A stretch of 64,000 nucleotides of DNA from Pseudooceanicola endophyticus (GTDB lineage: Bacteria > Pseudomonadota > Alphaproteobacteria > Rhodobacterales > Rhodobacteraceae), in the NCBI RefSeq assembly GCF_018760365.1, contig NZ_JAHIAB010000008.1:62001-126000 (forward strand), read 5' to 3'. Shown piece after piece: positions 16,421-25,018 of the stretch. A program made the translations under genes and the position numbers. The notes beneath the pieces are model-generated. The model was not told where the DNA came from. It saw only the letters and a list, made by a program, of their open reading frames with translations, and searched no databases. The stretch's first letter is position 1. The number at the start of each line of letters is the position of its first letter.

Positions 16421-17533
16421 ATGAAACACGTTAATCCGGCAGATTTCCTGTCCGGGACCGGGGATCTTTTGTCCGATCCCCTGGTTCCTGCCCCCCGCCC
16501 CGGCCATTTCATCGTGGATCGCTGGGAGGTTCTGCAACTGGTCAAGGACACGGCCCGCCAGACCGGTCTGGGCGAACGAGAGGTCGCTGTCCTGGCCGCG
16601 CATCTGAGCGTCCTGACCAAGGGCCCTGTACGGGCCGACCAGCTGCTGATTTCCTATGCCCAGGTGGCAGGAATGCTGGACCGGGCGAATTGCATGGATG
16701 AACGCCGTTTCCGACGCGGAGAGGCTCGGCTGGAAGAGCTGGGCTTTGTCACCCGCAGGCTTAGCGGCAATGCCCGGCGCTACCCGGTCCGTGACAGTTC
16801 CGGCCGGATCGTCGACGCCTATGGAATTGACCTGCGTCCGCTGTTCCTGCGCCTTGAAGAACTCTTGGCCCTGCGGGCAGAAGGAGCCGAAGAGACCTGC
16901 CGGCGCAATGCGCTGCGCTCGCGGATCAGCGCCGCCCTGTCGGCCCAGAGACGTACCCTGGAGGCCCGCCTCGGCGCCTTGCCCGCGGACATCCGGACCC
17001 TGCACCAGGATCTGCGCAACCTGCTGCGCCGCGCCGGCACCTCCGAGGCCGAGCTGCGCGGTGCCCTGAGAGCCCTGGAGGATCTCGCCCCCCCTGCCCT
17101 GCCCGCCGAGAGCGCTGCGCCGGAAGTTCTGCCGGACAGTTCGTCCGCCGATGCCGGACAGAGTGCCCGGCACTCAGAACCCCAAGAAAAAGAATATACA
17201 AGGTCCGAGCCCCAGCCTGCGAGTGATCTGCACAGACTCTGGCCCAGCCTGCCGGAAGTTGCCGCGCTTTACCCCTCTCCGCCCCGAGATGCGCCCAGCC
17301 TTTTGAAAGTCATTTTTGAATTTTCGGGATTCCTGGGGCTTAGAAAGACAAGCCTTGTCGCTTCGATCCGAGAGGCCGGCCCTGAACGGACCCTGTGCTT
17401 CCTTGATAGGATGGCGGCTAGGCTCGACCAGATCCGTCAACCGGACAGTTATCTGGCAAGCCTGTCACGCGGTGCTGAGAAACGGCCTATGACCGCGGTC
17501 ATATCCGCCAGGATGGCCGCATCGCATTTATGA
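16421..17533 (+). CDS. repC: Replication initiator RepC
   Basis: 370 residues from ATG 16421; an in-frame GTG at 16388 would add 11 residues, and neither has a good ribosome site, as is common where repC translation is controlled by RNA folding. The RepC N-terminal domain is recognisable: tandem winged-helix region with RARQTGLGEREVAVLAAHLS-like segment, then RRGEARLEELGFVTRRLSGNARRYPVRDSSG and IDAYGIDLRPL-like strands, followed by coiled and C-terminal domains. RepC initiates replication at an origin normally located within its own coding sequence. The 3' end carries one palindrome inside the gene and a second across the stop codon. Confidence 0.93.
   Translation: MKHVNPADFLSGTGDLLSDPLVPAPRPGHFIVDRWEVLQLVKDTARQTGLGEREVAVLAAHLSVLTKGPVRADQLLISYAQVAGMLDRANCMDERRFRRGEARLEELGFVTRRLSGNARRYPVRDSSGRIVDAYGIDLRPLFLRLEELLALRAEGAEETCRRNALRSRISAALSAQRRTLEARLGALPADIRTLHQDLRNLLRRAGTSEAELRGALRALEDLAPPALPAESAAPEVLPDSSSADAGQSARHSEPQEKEYTRSEPQPASDLHRLWPSLPEVAALYPSPPRDAPSLLKVIFEFSGFLGLRKTSLVASIREAGPERTLCFLDRMAARLDQIRQPDSYLASLSRGAEKRPMTAVISARMAASHL
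17488..17503. repeat. Candidate parS centromere, copy 1
   Basis: The perfect 16-bp palindrome TATGACCGCGGTCATA, inside the last codons of repC. An identical copy lies 41 bp downstream. Short perfect palindromes in two or more copies beside repABC are the described RepB-binding sites of Rhodobacterales plasmids. Confidence 0.75.
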
Positions 17534-17544
17534 CCGCGGTCATA
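17529..17544. repeat. Candidate parS centromere, copy 2
   Basis: Second perfect copy of TATGACCGCGGTCATA. It includes the repC stop codon (TGA at 17531-17533), so the palindrome itself ends the gene. Centre-to-centre distance to copy 1 is 41 bp, about four helical turns. Confidence 0.75.
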
Positions 17545-17614
17545 GAGATCTTTCGCGCGGCTCCACCAAAGCTTGCCCCTTGTGCCCGGCCCGGGCTGGG
17601 GGCATGACGGGCCC

Positions 17615-17830
17615 ATGGCACAGAAAAACGAAGCAAACTGCACCCTTGACCGCGAAGCCGGGACCTTCACCTTGGCGCTCGGGACCTGGGAAAATACCTA
17701 TCCTGTCGCGGATCTGGACCGGTGGCTGGCCTTCTACAGATCCCAGAGGGAGCATTTCCCGAAGTCGCTGGACACCTATGACCGCACGATTGCCCTGCTG
17801 GAACAGGCGCAGGCCCGATTGCAGGGCTGA
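17615..17830 (+). CDS. Small hypothetical protein downstream of repC
   Basis: 71 residues from ATG 17615; an ATG-less extension upstream reaches 17573. The sequence has a strand-rich start (CTLDREAGTFTLALGTWENTYPV) and a helical tail with regular charge pattern (LDTYDRTIALLEQAQARLQG), which looks like a folded protein rather than random frame. No domain recognised. It is the first frame after the replication module, 82 bp beyond the repC stop, and has no strong ribosome site. It could also be non-coding; the protein-like composition is the main support. Confidence 0.5.
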   Translation: MAQKNEANCTLDREAGTFTLALGTWENTYPVADLDRWLAFYRSQREHFPKSLDTYDRTIALLEQAQARLQG

Positions 17831-18009
17831 TCCGCACCAGTTTCGGGGAAATCGGGCACTTCGGCAGGAGAAGGCTTGTTCCCGCGGCTCGGAACGGCAG
17901 AAACTTCGGGGATGGCGCGGTGATACGGCACATCTGTTCACGCGATCCGAGGGATAAGGGGCTTGCAGGTCCGCGCAGGGACCCGGGGCCAGGAACGAAA
18001 GTACAGAGC

Positions 18010-18999
18010 ATGACCGTGGATCAAGACCCATCTGCCATCCCGTTGCCGCAGGGCAGCGCCGCCCAGATGCCCCCCGAGGCCCTGTCGCGGTATCGCGCCT
18101 TCATGCGCCGCGAGGCGCCCAAGGTGCAGGATGACTGGATGCAGGTTGACATCTACAAGGCCACCATCGAGGCGCTGGACCCTTCGATGGTGAACCGCCT
18201 GCACGAGCTGACAGTCAGCGTCTTCTGGCCGCACCGTGCCCCCGATATCGAGCTGGTCGTCGGGCTGGGCACCGGCTACGTCGCCCTGGACGAGATCGGG
18301 CGCCCGCTAAGCTCGGTCATGGGGTTCTGCAGCGACCCCGATTTCGCCATGCTGGGGATGATGGTGACGATGCCGCGCCTGCAGGCCCAGGGCACCGGCG
18401 GGCGTCTTCTGCGTCGCGTGATGACGGATTGCCAGGGACGCGACCTGCGGCTGTCGGCGACGCGCCAGGGCTACCGGCTTTACGAATCCGCGGGTTTCAC
18501 GCCGGTCGGTCTGGTCTACCAGCATCAGGGCATTGCCCGGGCGATCCGTCCGCCCGCATCTGTACCGGGCCTGTCCCTGCGCCCGCTGGAGCCGCGCGAC
18601 ATGGAGGCTGTTCTCGGCCTCGACCTGCATGCCTTCGGGGCCGCGCGTCGGGCGATCCTGGATGTGCTTCTGGGGGCGTCCGAGGCCATCGTGGCCGAAC
18701 GAGGAGGCCAGATCGAGGGCTTCGCGATGATGCGGAACTTCGGCAAGGGCAAGGTGATCGGCCCGCTCATTGCCGAACAGGACGACGTGGCGATGCAGCT
18801 GGCCGCGCATTTCATCATGGCGCAAGAGGGGTCGTTCCTGCGCCTCGACACGATTGTCGAGAGCGAACGGTTCGAGGCCTTCCTTTCGGCTGCGGGGATG
18901 GGGGTCTACGACACGGTGACGGACATGCGCTTCGGTCGGTTGCGCCGGGCCACCACGGGGCCGGTCACCTACGGGCTGGCCATGCAGTCGCTGGGATAG
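18010..18999 (+). CDS. Tandem GNAT-family N-acetyltransferase
   Basis: 329 residues from ATG 18010. The first GNAT domain (about 40-175) shows the acetyl-CoA loop MPRLQAQGTGGRLLRRVM and the C-terminal GYRLYESAGFTPVGLVYQHQGIAR; a second, degenerate GNAT-like half follows (about 185-325). The same two-part layout and the phrase YxHQGIAR-like end recur in the protein at 22796, including a WPHRA segment before the first domain, so the two are paralogues. They flank an amine catabolism cluster, suggesting acetylation of an amine or amino acid intermediate. An intrinsic terminator follows directly. Confidence 0.85.
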   Translation: MTVDQDPSAIPLPQGSAAQMPPEALSRYRAFMRREAPKVQDDWMQVDIYKATIEALDPSMVNRLHELTVSVFWPHRAPDIELVVGLGTGYVALDEIGRPLSSVMGFCSDPDFAMLGMMVTMPRLQAQGTGGRLLRRVMTDCQGRDLRLSATRQGYRLYESAGFTPVGLVYQHQGIARAIRPPASVPGLSLRPLEPRDMEAVLGLDLHAFGAARRAILDVLLGASEAIVAERGGQIEGFAMMRNFGKGKVIGPLIAEQDDVAMQLAAHFIMAQEGSFLRLDTIVESERFEAFLSAAGMGVYDTVTDMRFGRLRRATTGPVTYGLAMQSLG

Positions 19000-19000
19000 A

Positions 19001-19028
19001 AAAGGGGGCCTTTCGGCCCCCTTTCTTG
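19001..19028. terminator. Bidirectional terminator after the first GNAT gene
   Basis: A perfect 10-bp stem AAAGGGGGCC / GGCCCCCTTT with a TTTC loop and CTTGTT after it, between convergent genes ending at 18999 (+) and 19029 (-). The A and T flanks make it work in both directions. Confidence 0.88.
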
Positions 19029-20318
19029 TTACGAGATCCGGTCCTTCAGACCGAAGTACATGCCCACCAGGGGCAGGAACCATGGCTTGCCGGAATGCAG
19101 CGGCACCTTCGGCCAATCAAGGCCCTGCAACGGGTTGGTATCGGTCCGGCCCATGGCCTGATCCGCCAGGACCTGGCCGATCAGCGTCGACATCTGCGCG
19201 CCGTGGCCGGAATAGCCCATGCCGTAGATCATGCCGTCGACTTCGCCGGCACGGGGGTAACGGTCCTTGGTCATGCCGACCATGCCGCCCCAGCAATAGT
19301 CCAGATCGATCCCCTTCAGCTGCGGGAACATCCCCTCAAGCCCGGCACGCAGCACCACGCCCGACTTCGCATCCGAGTTCTGGTCGGAAGTGGCCGAAAA
19401 GCGTGCGCGGCCGCCGAAGATGATCCGCTTGTCCGGGGACAGGCGGAAATAGTTCCCGATGCTCATCGAGGTCACGTAGGTGCGGTTGCCGGGCAGGGTG
19501 GCCGCGATCTCGTCATCGCTCAGCGGACGGGTTGCGACGATGAAGGACCCGACCGAGATGATGCGGCTGCGGAAATGCGCCAGCGGCGCCTGGGGCACGC
19601 TGTTGGAATAGGCATTGGTCGCGACGATCACCCGGTCCGTCAGGATCGCGCCCTTCGGCGTTTCGATCCGCCAGCCGCTGCCATCCCGGCGCCGGTCGAT
19701 CACCGGGGCGTCTTCCCAGATCCGCGCGCCGTGGCGATGCGCCGCTTCGGCCAGGCCGTTCACGTAACGCCCCATGTGCATCATGGCCGACTTGCCGTAC
19801 AGCATGGCGCCATGGAACGCGTCCGAGCCGACCTCGGCGCCCAGTTCGGATTTCTCCAGGAAACGGGTGTCGGAATCGACCTCGCGGTGGATGGTCTCGA
19901 AATTGGCGCGCAGCCCGGCAACGTGGCTGGGCTTGGAGGCCAGCTTCAGCTTGCCGGCCCGGCGGAAGTCGCAGGCGATGCCTTCTTCCGCGATCACGTC
20001 CTCAATCATGTCGATCGAACGGTCGTAAGCCTGCCACAGCGCCTTCGCGCGCTCGGCACCCAGATGGGCCTTCGCCTCGCCATAGCCGTGCGCCATGCCG
20101 TTGTTGAGGTGCCCGCCATTGCGCCCGGAGCCGCCGAACCCGACGTGGCGGGCCTCCAGCACCGCGACGCTTACCCCTTCACGGGCCAGCTTGCGGGCGG
20201 CATTGAGGCCGGTGAACCCGGCCCCGATCACGACGACATCGACCTTGCCTTCGACCGGGCCGCTCTGGCCATGGGCGAAGGGGACGGAGGTGTCGTGCCA
20301 GTAGGATTTGAATTGCAT
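19029..20318 (-). CDS. FAD-dependent amine oxidoreductase, PuuB-like
   Basis: 429 residues from ATG 20318, which follows GAGAGGA; the frame extends six codons further. The DAO-family FAD fold is seen in VVVIGAGFTGLNAARKLA, the VLEARHVGFGGSGRNGGHLNNG segment and the C-terminal GMGYSGHGAQMSTLIGQ. This arrangement is that of gamma-glutamylputrescine oxidase (PuuB/OrdL), which oxidises a secondary or primary amine to an aldehyde, releasing H2O2. Its start overlaps nothing, but the HAD gene upstream on the same strand ends at 20333, 15 bp away, so they form an operon. A class III aminotransferase nearby fits polyamine use. Confidence 0.87.
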   Translation of the reverse strand: MQFKSYWHDTSVPFAHGQSGPVEGKVDVVVIGAGFTGLNAARKLAREGVSVAVLEARHVGFGGSGRNGGHLNNGMAHGYGEAKAHLGAERAKALWQAYDRSIDMIEDVIAEEGIACDFRRAGKLKLASKPSHVAGLRANFETIHREVDSDTRFLEKSELGAEVGSDAFHGAMLYGKSAMMHMGRYVNGLAEAAHRHGARIWEDAPVIDRRRDGSGWRIETPKGAILTDRVIVATNAYSNSVPQAPLAHFRSRIISVGSFIVATRPLSDDEIAATLPGNRTYVTSMSIGNYFRLSPDKRIIFGGRARFSATSDQNSDAKSGVVLRAGLEGMFPQLKGIDLDYCWGGMVGMTKDRYPRAGEVDGMIYGMGYSGHGAQMSTLIGQVLADQAMGRTDTNPLQGLDWPKVPLHSGKPWFLPLVGMYFGLKDRIS

Positions 20319-20332
20319 CGCGGTGCGTCCTC

Positions 20333-20998
20333 TCACAGGCCGACGACGGCGGGAAGCTCGGAGATGTCCTTGATCTCGGTGTAGCCGTAGTAGGGGTTCG
20401 CGGGCTCATGGCCGCGGTTGACCCAGACCTTGTTCTTGATCCCCATGTCATGCGCCGTCATCAGATCGTAGCGGAAGCTGGAGGAGACGTGCAGCACGTC
20501 CTCGGGGCCACAGCCCAGCTGGTCCAGCATGTATTCAAAGGCTTTCATCTGCGGCTTGTAGGCCTGCGCATCCTCGGCCGTGTAGACATGGGCGATCGGG
20601 GCGCCCAGCTTGGCAATATTGTGCGGGATCTGGCTGTTCATGGAATTCGTCAATGCAACCAGAGGGATATGCGGTGCGATCTTGGCAAGGCCAGCGGGCA
20701 CGTCGGCATTCGGACCCCAGGTCGGTACGCGCTCGTAGATCTTGACGGCGATCTCCGGATCGAAGGCCACGCCGTTGCGCTTGCAGGTGCGTTCCAGCGA
20801 ATTGTGCACCACCTCGGCATAGGGCTTCCAGGCACCCAGCACCTCGTCCAGGCGGTAGGCCGAGAAATCGCGGATGAAGGTCTCGATCTTCTCGGGGCCA
20901 AGCTGTTCGCCGTAGAAATCACGCGCGGCACCGGCCATGTCGAAATAGATCATGGTGCCGTGGCAGTCGAAGGTGATGAATTTGGGGCGGAAGGTCAT
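20333..20998 (-). CDS. HAD-superfamily hydrolase, haloacid dehalogenase-type subfamily II
   Basis: 221 residues from ATG 20998 with GGAG seven bases upstream; the long open frame upstream is not coding. The nucleophile is the Asp of FDCHGT, motif II is LTNS, the Lys is in AYKPQMKAF, and motif III is SSFRYD. In true L-2-haloacid dehalogenases motif III is SSNxxD, where the Asn helps bind halide; here that position is Phe. The protein may therefore be a phosphatase or another hydrolase rather than a dehalogenase. It is co-oriented with the PuuB-like gene. A paralogue lies at 26170. Confidence 0.82.
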   Translation of the reverse strand: MTFRPKFITFDCHGTMIYFDMAGAARDFYGEQLGPEKIETFIRDFSAYRLDEVLGAWKPYAEVVHNSLERTCKRNGVAFDPEIAVKIYERVPTWGPNADVPAGLAKIAPHIPLVALTNSMNSQIPHNIAKLGAPIAHVYTAEDAQAYKPQMKAFEYMLDQLGCGPEDVLHVSSSFRYDLMTAHDMGIKNKVWVNRGHEPANPYYGYTEIKDISELPAVVGL

Positions 20999-21201
20999 GT
21001 CGTTCTCCGGAGTCCTTGATGCCGTCATGTTCACCCGGGCCGGGCCACAGCGCCTGCCGCGTTTGCCACTTTCAGCGCAGGAAATTGCGTTTGTCGCGCG
21101 GAAGGCGGCAGGCCGTGCCGTGGCGGTGGCGCTTTCGGTGCCTTCACAGGCGGCGGACAGGGCAGGGTAGGGGGGCAAACGACACCCTACCGGAGAGACA
21201 G

Positions 21202-21570
21202 ATGACCCTGCTCGTGCCCCTTGAGACCCAACCGACTTTCGATCCCCGCCCCGGTGAGGCCGCCCCCGAGCGCCTGATCGAAGGCGCGCCCAGCTACAAG
21301 ACCTGGGAACTGGATACCGCCATCGCCGAGGCCGCCCAGTGGGGCAAGGTGCGCACCGGCATCTGGGAAGCCACCCCCGGCAAGACCATCTCCATGAAGG
21401 GCGAGACCTTCGAGTTCTGCCACATCCTGTCGGGCCGCTGCGAGATTGCGGAAGACGGTGGTGCCTCCCATGTCTTCGGCCCCGGCGACAGCTTCGTGAT
21501 GAAGCCCGGTTTCGTCGGCACCTGGAACACGCTGGAGACAGTGCGCAAGATCTTCGTGATCGCCTCCTGA
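21202..21570 (+). CDS. Cupin-domain protein (DUF861-like)
   Basis: 122 residues from ATG 21202, preceded by GGAGAGACAG; an upstream in-frame extension is non-coding in character. The double-stranded beta-helix shows the short DUF861 pattern: GIWEATPGKTISMKGETFEFCHILSGRCEI, then HVFGPGDSFVMKPGFVGTWNTLETVRKIFVI. Classic cupin metal-binding His residues are mostly absent, as in much of this group. Proteins of this kind often accompany amine oxidases and aminotransferases. Its stop overlaps the ATG of the peptidase gene by one base, so they are coupled. Function unknown. Confidence 0.85.
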   Translation: MTLLVPLETQPTFDPRPGEAAPERLIEGAPSYKTWELDTAIAEAAQWGKVRTGIWEATPGKTISMKGETFEFCHILSGRCEIAEDGGASHVFGPGDSFVMKPGFVGTWNTLETVRKIFVIAS

Positions 21571-22667
21571 TGCGTGCCGCCGAGATCCTGGAAAGGCTTG
21601 TGGCCTTTCCCAGCGTCGTCGGCACCCCGAACGGCGCCCTGATGGAGTATGTCGCCGATTACCTGAAGGCCCACGGCGCGCAGGTGAACCTGCTGCCGGG
21701 GCCCGAGGGCGACCGGATGAACCTGTTCGCGACGCTGGGCGATGCCTCGGTGCCGGGCTACATCCTGTCGGGCCATGTCGACGTGGTGCCGGCGGGTGAA
21801 CCGGGCTGGGCCGCCGATCCCTTCGTGCTGCGGCGCGACGGGGACCGGTTGATCGGGCGCGGCGCCTGCGACATGAAGGGGTTCGATGCCGCCGTTCTGG
21901 CCGCCGTGCCGGAGCTTGCCAACATGGCGCTGAAGGCCCCGGTGCACATCGCCTTTTCCTATGACGAGGAAGCTGGCTGCAAGGGCGTGCCGCACCTTCT
22001 GGCGCGCCTGCCAGAGCTTTGCGCGCCGCCCCTGGGCTGCATCGTGGGCGAACCTTCGGGGCTGGTGCCGGTGCTGGCCCACAAGGGCAAGGCCGCGCTG
22101 AAGCTCTCGGCCCGGGGTGTTTCGGGGCATTCGTCGCGTCCCGACCTGGGGGTGAACGCGATCCATGCGCTGCTGCCCGCACTTTCTGCCGCCGTGGTCC
22201 AGGCCGAGGCCCTGAAGACGGGACCGCAGGATGCACGCTTCGCGCCGCCCTGGTCCTCGCTCCAGATCGGCACGCTGTCGGGGGGGCAGGCGATCAACAT
22301 CATCCCCGATGCCGCCGAAGCCAGGGTCGAGGCCCGCGCCATCGCCGGTGTCGACCCCGAAGAGATCCTTGCGCCGCTGATCGGCCTGCCGGGGGTGGAG
22401 GCCGAATGGCTCTCCAGCTATCCCGCTTTGGCGCTGCCCGAAGGGCATCCGCTGGCCGATCTGGCCTGCGCGATCTCCGGCAACCCCGCGCTTCAGGCGG
22501 TGTCCTACGGCACCGAGGCGGGGCTGTTCCAGGCCGCCGGCGTGCCTTCGGTGATCTGCGGACCGGGCGACATCGCCCGCGCCCACAAGCCCGAGGAATA
22601 CCTGACCGAAGCCGAGCTGACCGGCGCGGTCGAGATGGTGCTGGCCCTCGGGCGGCATCTGTCCTGA
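21570..22667 (+). CDS. Acetylornithine deacetylase / M20 peptidase (ArgE/DapE family)
   Basis: 365 residues. The ATG overlaps the cupin stop (TGATG). M20 metal motifs are visible: LSGHVDVVPAG (His, Asp), RGACDMKGF (bridging Asp), SYDEEAGCKG (catalytic Glu pair), VGEPSG, and a late RAHKPEE His. The lid-domain GVSGHSSRPDLGVNAI segment contributes the dimer His. The family hydrolyses N-acyl amino acids such as N-acetylornithine. In this cluster, with two GNAT proteins and an aminotransferase, it could deacylate an N-acylated amine intermediate rather than serve arginine synthesis. Confidence 0.9.
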   Translation: MRAAEILERLVAFPSVVGTPNGALMEYVADYLKAHGAQVNLLPGPEGDRMNLFATLGDASVPGYILSGHVDVVPAGEPGWAADPFVLRRDGDRLIGRGACDMKGFDAAVLAAVPELANMALKAPVHIAFSYDEEAGCKGVPHLLARLPELCAPPLGCIVGEPSGLVPVLAHKGKAALKLSARGVSGHSSRPDLGVNAIHALLPALSAAVVQAEALKTGPQDARFAPPWSSLQIGTLSGGQAINIIPDAAEARVEARAIAGVDPEEILAPLIGLPGVEAEWLSSYPALALPEGHPLADLACAISGNPALQAVSYGTEAGLFQAAGVPSVICGPGDIARAHKPEEYLTEAELTGAVEMVLALGRHLS

Positions 22668-22678
22668 ACACGGCATTT

Positions 22679-22705
22679 CCTGCGGCGGCCCCGCCCTGCC
22701 GCAGG
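22679..22705. other. Intercistronic hairpin after the M20 peptidase gene
   Basis: An 8-bp perfect stem CCTGCGGC / GCCGCAGG with an 11-base loop in the 128-bp gap before the second GNAT gene. No T-tract follows on the plus strand; weak terminator or message-stabilising structure. Confidence 0.35.
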
Positions 22706-22795
22706 GAAAACTGCTGCCGGGGCAGGGGATCAGGGCGAACATGCCGCCATCCCCACGCTAGCCTGACGGTGGCAAGACAAGAAGAAGAGACCCCC

Positions 22796-23635
22796 ATGAC
22801 CGCAGCCTCCTCCCTCGCGGCCGCCACGCCCGAGATCACCATCCAGCCCTTCACCCCCGCCCATATCCCCGGGGCGCTGCGCCTGTCGCAGGAATGCGCC
22901 TGGCCGCACCGGGCCGAGGACTGGGCGCTGACGCTTGGGGTGTCGCGCGGGGTCGTGGCGCTTGAAGGAGAGACGGTGGTCGGCACGGCGATCTGCTCGG
23001 CCTTCGGCACGGCGGCGACGGTCAACATGATCATCGTGGCGGAACGGATGCGCGGCTGCGGCCTGGGCCGTCGGCTGATGCAGGCGGTGCTGAACCTCGG
23101 CGCCGGGCACGAGCTGCGGCTGGTCGCCACCGCCGACGGCCTGCCGCTGTACGAAAAGCTGGGTTTCGTCGCCACCGGCCAGATCCTCCAGCATCAGGGC
23201 ATCGCCCGGGCCAGTGATCCGCGCCGTGACATACGGCAGGGTACGGTTGCGGATCTTGACGCCTTCGCCGCCGCCGATCTGGCCGCCAGCGGGCTGGAGC
23301 GCGCAGCCCTTCTGGCCCGCATCGAGGCCGAGGGCGAGATGCTGGTGACCGAGGGCGGCTTCGCCCTGCTGCGGCCCTTCGGGCGCGGCCATGTCGTCGG
23401 ACCCGTGGTGGCCCGCGATCTTCCGACCGCCCGCGCGCTGATCGCCGCGGCGGCCACGAAATGCGAGGGCCGTTTCCTGCGCATCGACCTGCCCGAGACC
23501 GCAGGCCTTTCGGATTACGCCGAAAGCCTGGGCCTCGCCCATGCCGGTGGCGGTGTCTCCATGGTGCGTGACGCAAGGTCCCGCACCGACGCAGATTTCA
23601 CAACCTACGCCCTTGTCTCTCAGGCACTGGGCTGA
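22796..23635 (+). CDS. Tandem GNAT-family N-acetyltransferase, paralogue of the 18010 gene
   Basis: 279 residues from ATG 22796. The first GNAT domain has MIIVAERMRGCGLGRRLMQAVL as acetyl-CoA loop and GLPLYEKLGFVATGQILQHQGIAR at its end; a shorter second GNAT-like half follows. Relative to the 329-residue paralogue it lacks about 40 N-terminal residues and has trimmed loops, but shares WPHRAxD and the QHQGIARA ending. It is 12 bp upstream of the aminotransferase, so likely co-transcribed with it. The acceptor is unknown. Confidence 0.85.
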   Translation: MTAASSLAAATPEITIQPFTPAHIPGALRLSQECAWPHRAEDWALTLGVSRGVVALEGETVVGTAICSAFGTAATVNMIIVAERMRGCGLGRRLMQAVLNLGAGHELRLVATADGLPLYEKLGFVATGQILQHQGIARASDPRRDIRQGTVADLDAFAAADLAASGLERAALLARIEAEGEMLVTEGGFALLRPFGRGHVVGPVVARDLPTARALIAAAATKCEGRFLRIDLPETAGLSDYAESLGLAHAGGGVSMVRDARSRTDADFTTYALVSQALG

Positions 23636-23647
23636 GCGGAGCATATC

Positions 23648-25018
23648 ATGCTGACAAATTCCCTGGTCGAGCTGGACCGCCAGCACCTCGTCCATCCCGT
23701 TTCCTCCTTCCGTGGCCACGAGGCGCGCGGCGTGCGCGTGCTGACCGGCGCCCAGGGCGCCACGGTCACCGATTCCGAAGGCCGCCAGCTGCTGGACGGC
23801 TTCGCGGGCCTGTGGTGCGTCAACGCCGGCTATGGCCATGAAAGCATCGTCGAGGCCGCTGCCGAGCAGATGCGCAAGCTGCCCTACGCCACCGGATACT
23901 TCGACCTGGGCGCCGAAGCCCCGATCAAGCTGGCCGCCGCCCTGGCCGAACGCGCGCCGGGCGACCTGAACCATGTCTACTTCGCGCTTGGCGGCTCGGA
24001 CTCGGTCGACAGCACGATCCGCTTCGTGCGCTACTACTGGCATGCCAAGGGTGAACCGCAGCGCGACCAGTTCATCTCGGTCGAGCAGGGCTACCACGGC
24101 TCCTCGACCATGGGCGCCGGCCTGACCGCGCTGCCGGGCTTCCACGACGGTTTCGGCGTGCCCTACCAATGGCAGCACAAGATTTCCTCGCACTACACCT
24201 ATCGCAACCCGATCCAGGGCGATCAGGCGATCATCGACGCCTCCGTGGCCGAGCTGAAGGCCAAGATCGAGGCCATCGGCCCCGAGAAGGTTGCGGCCTT
24301 CTACCTTGAGCCCATCCAGGGCTCGGGCGGGGTGCTGGTGCCGCCGAAGGGCTGGGTCAAGGCGATGCACGACCTCTGCGCCGAATATGGCGTGCTGTTC
24401 ATCGCCGATGAGGTGATCACCGGCTTCGGGCGCACCGGCCCGCTGTTCGCCTGCTCCGAGGAAGAGATCGTTCCCGACCTGATGACCTGCGCCAAGGGCC
24501 TGACCTCTGGCTATGTGCCTATGGGCGCGGTCTTCATGCGCGACCATGTCTACGAGACCATCGCCGAAGGGGCAGGGGCGAAGGCCGTGGGTCACGGCTT
24601 CACCTATTCCGCGCACCCGGTCTCGGCTGCGGTGGCACTGGAAGTGCTGCGCCTGTACGAGGGCGGCCTGCTTGAGAACGGTCGCAAGGCCGGAGCCCGG
24701 CTGATGGAAGGGCTGAACGGCCTGAAGGATCACCCGCTGGTCGGCGATGTGCGCGGTCGCGGGATGCTGGCGGCGGTCGAGCTGGTGACCGATAAGGACA
24801 AGAAGACGCCGCTGCCCGCTTCGGTGCAACCGGCAACCCGCCTCTTTGACCGCGCCTGGGAACAGGGCCTGATCATCCGTTCCTTCGCCCAGGGCATCTT
24901 CGGCTATGCGCCGCCGCTGTGCTGCACGATGGAAGAGATCGACCAGATCGTCGAACGCACCCGCAAGGTGCTGGACCTGACGCTGGAAGACGCGGACGTC
25001 CGCGCGGCGCTGGCCTGA
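23648..25018 (+). CDS. Class III (omega) aminotransferase, PLP-dependent
   Basis: 456 residues, fold-type I. The PLP Lys is Lys283 in TCAKGLTSGY, with FIADEVITGFGRTG carrying the Asp that binds the pyridine nitrogen and ALGGSDSVDSTIRF holding the phosphate. This layout is typical of putrescine/beta-alanine/GABA:pyruvate transaminases (SpuC-like). It moves an amino group from a polyamine or omega-amino acid to pyruvate or 2-oxoglutarate. The ATG of the following dehydrogenase overlaps its stop by one base, so the 2-keto or hydroxy acid formed could be reduced directly. Substrate unproven. Confidence 0.92.
   Translation: MLTNSLVELDRQHLVHPVSSFRGHEARGVRVLTGAQGATVTDSEGRQLLDGFAGLWCVNAGYGHESIVEAAAEQMRKLPYATGYFDLGAEAPIKLAAALAERAPGDLNHVYFALGGSDSVDSTIRFVRYYWHAKGEPQRDQFISVEQGYHGSSTMGAGLTALPGFHDGFGVPYQWQHKISSHYTYRNPIQGDQAIIDASVAELKAKIEAIGPEKVAAFYLEPIQGSGGVLVPPKGWVKAMHDLCAEYGVLFIADEVITGFGRTGPLFACSEEEIVPDLMTCAKGLTSGYVPMGAVFMRDHVYETIAEGAGAKAVGHGFTYSAHPVSAAVALEVLRLYEGGLLENGRKAGARLMEGLNGLKDHPLVGDVRGRGMLAAVELVTDKDKKTPLPASVQPATRLFDRAWEQGLIIRSFAQGIFGYAPPLCCTMEEIDQIVERTRKVLDLTLEDADVRAALA

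Noticed and set aside
13833-18000. Transposon, integrase or IS element near the replication module
   Set aside because: No transposase, integrase or terminal inverted repeat was seen here or elsewhere in the window.
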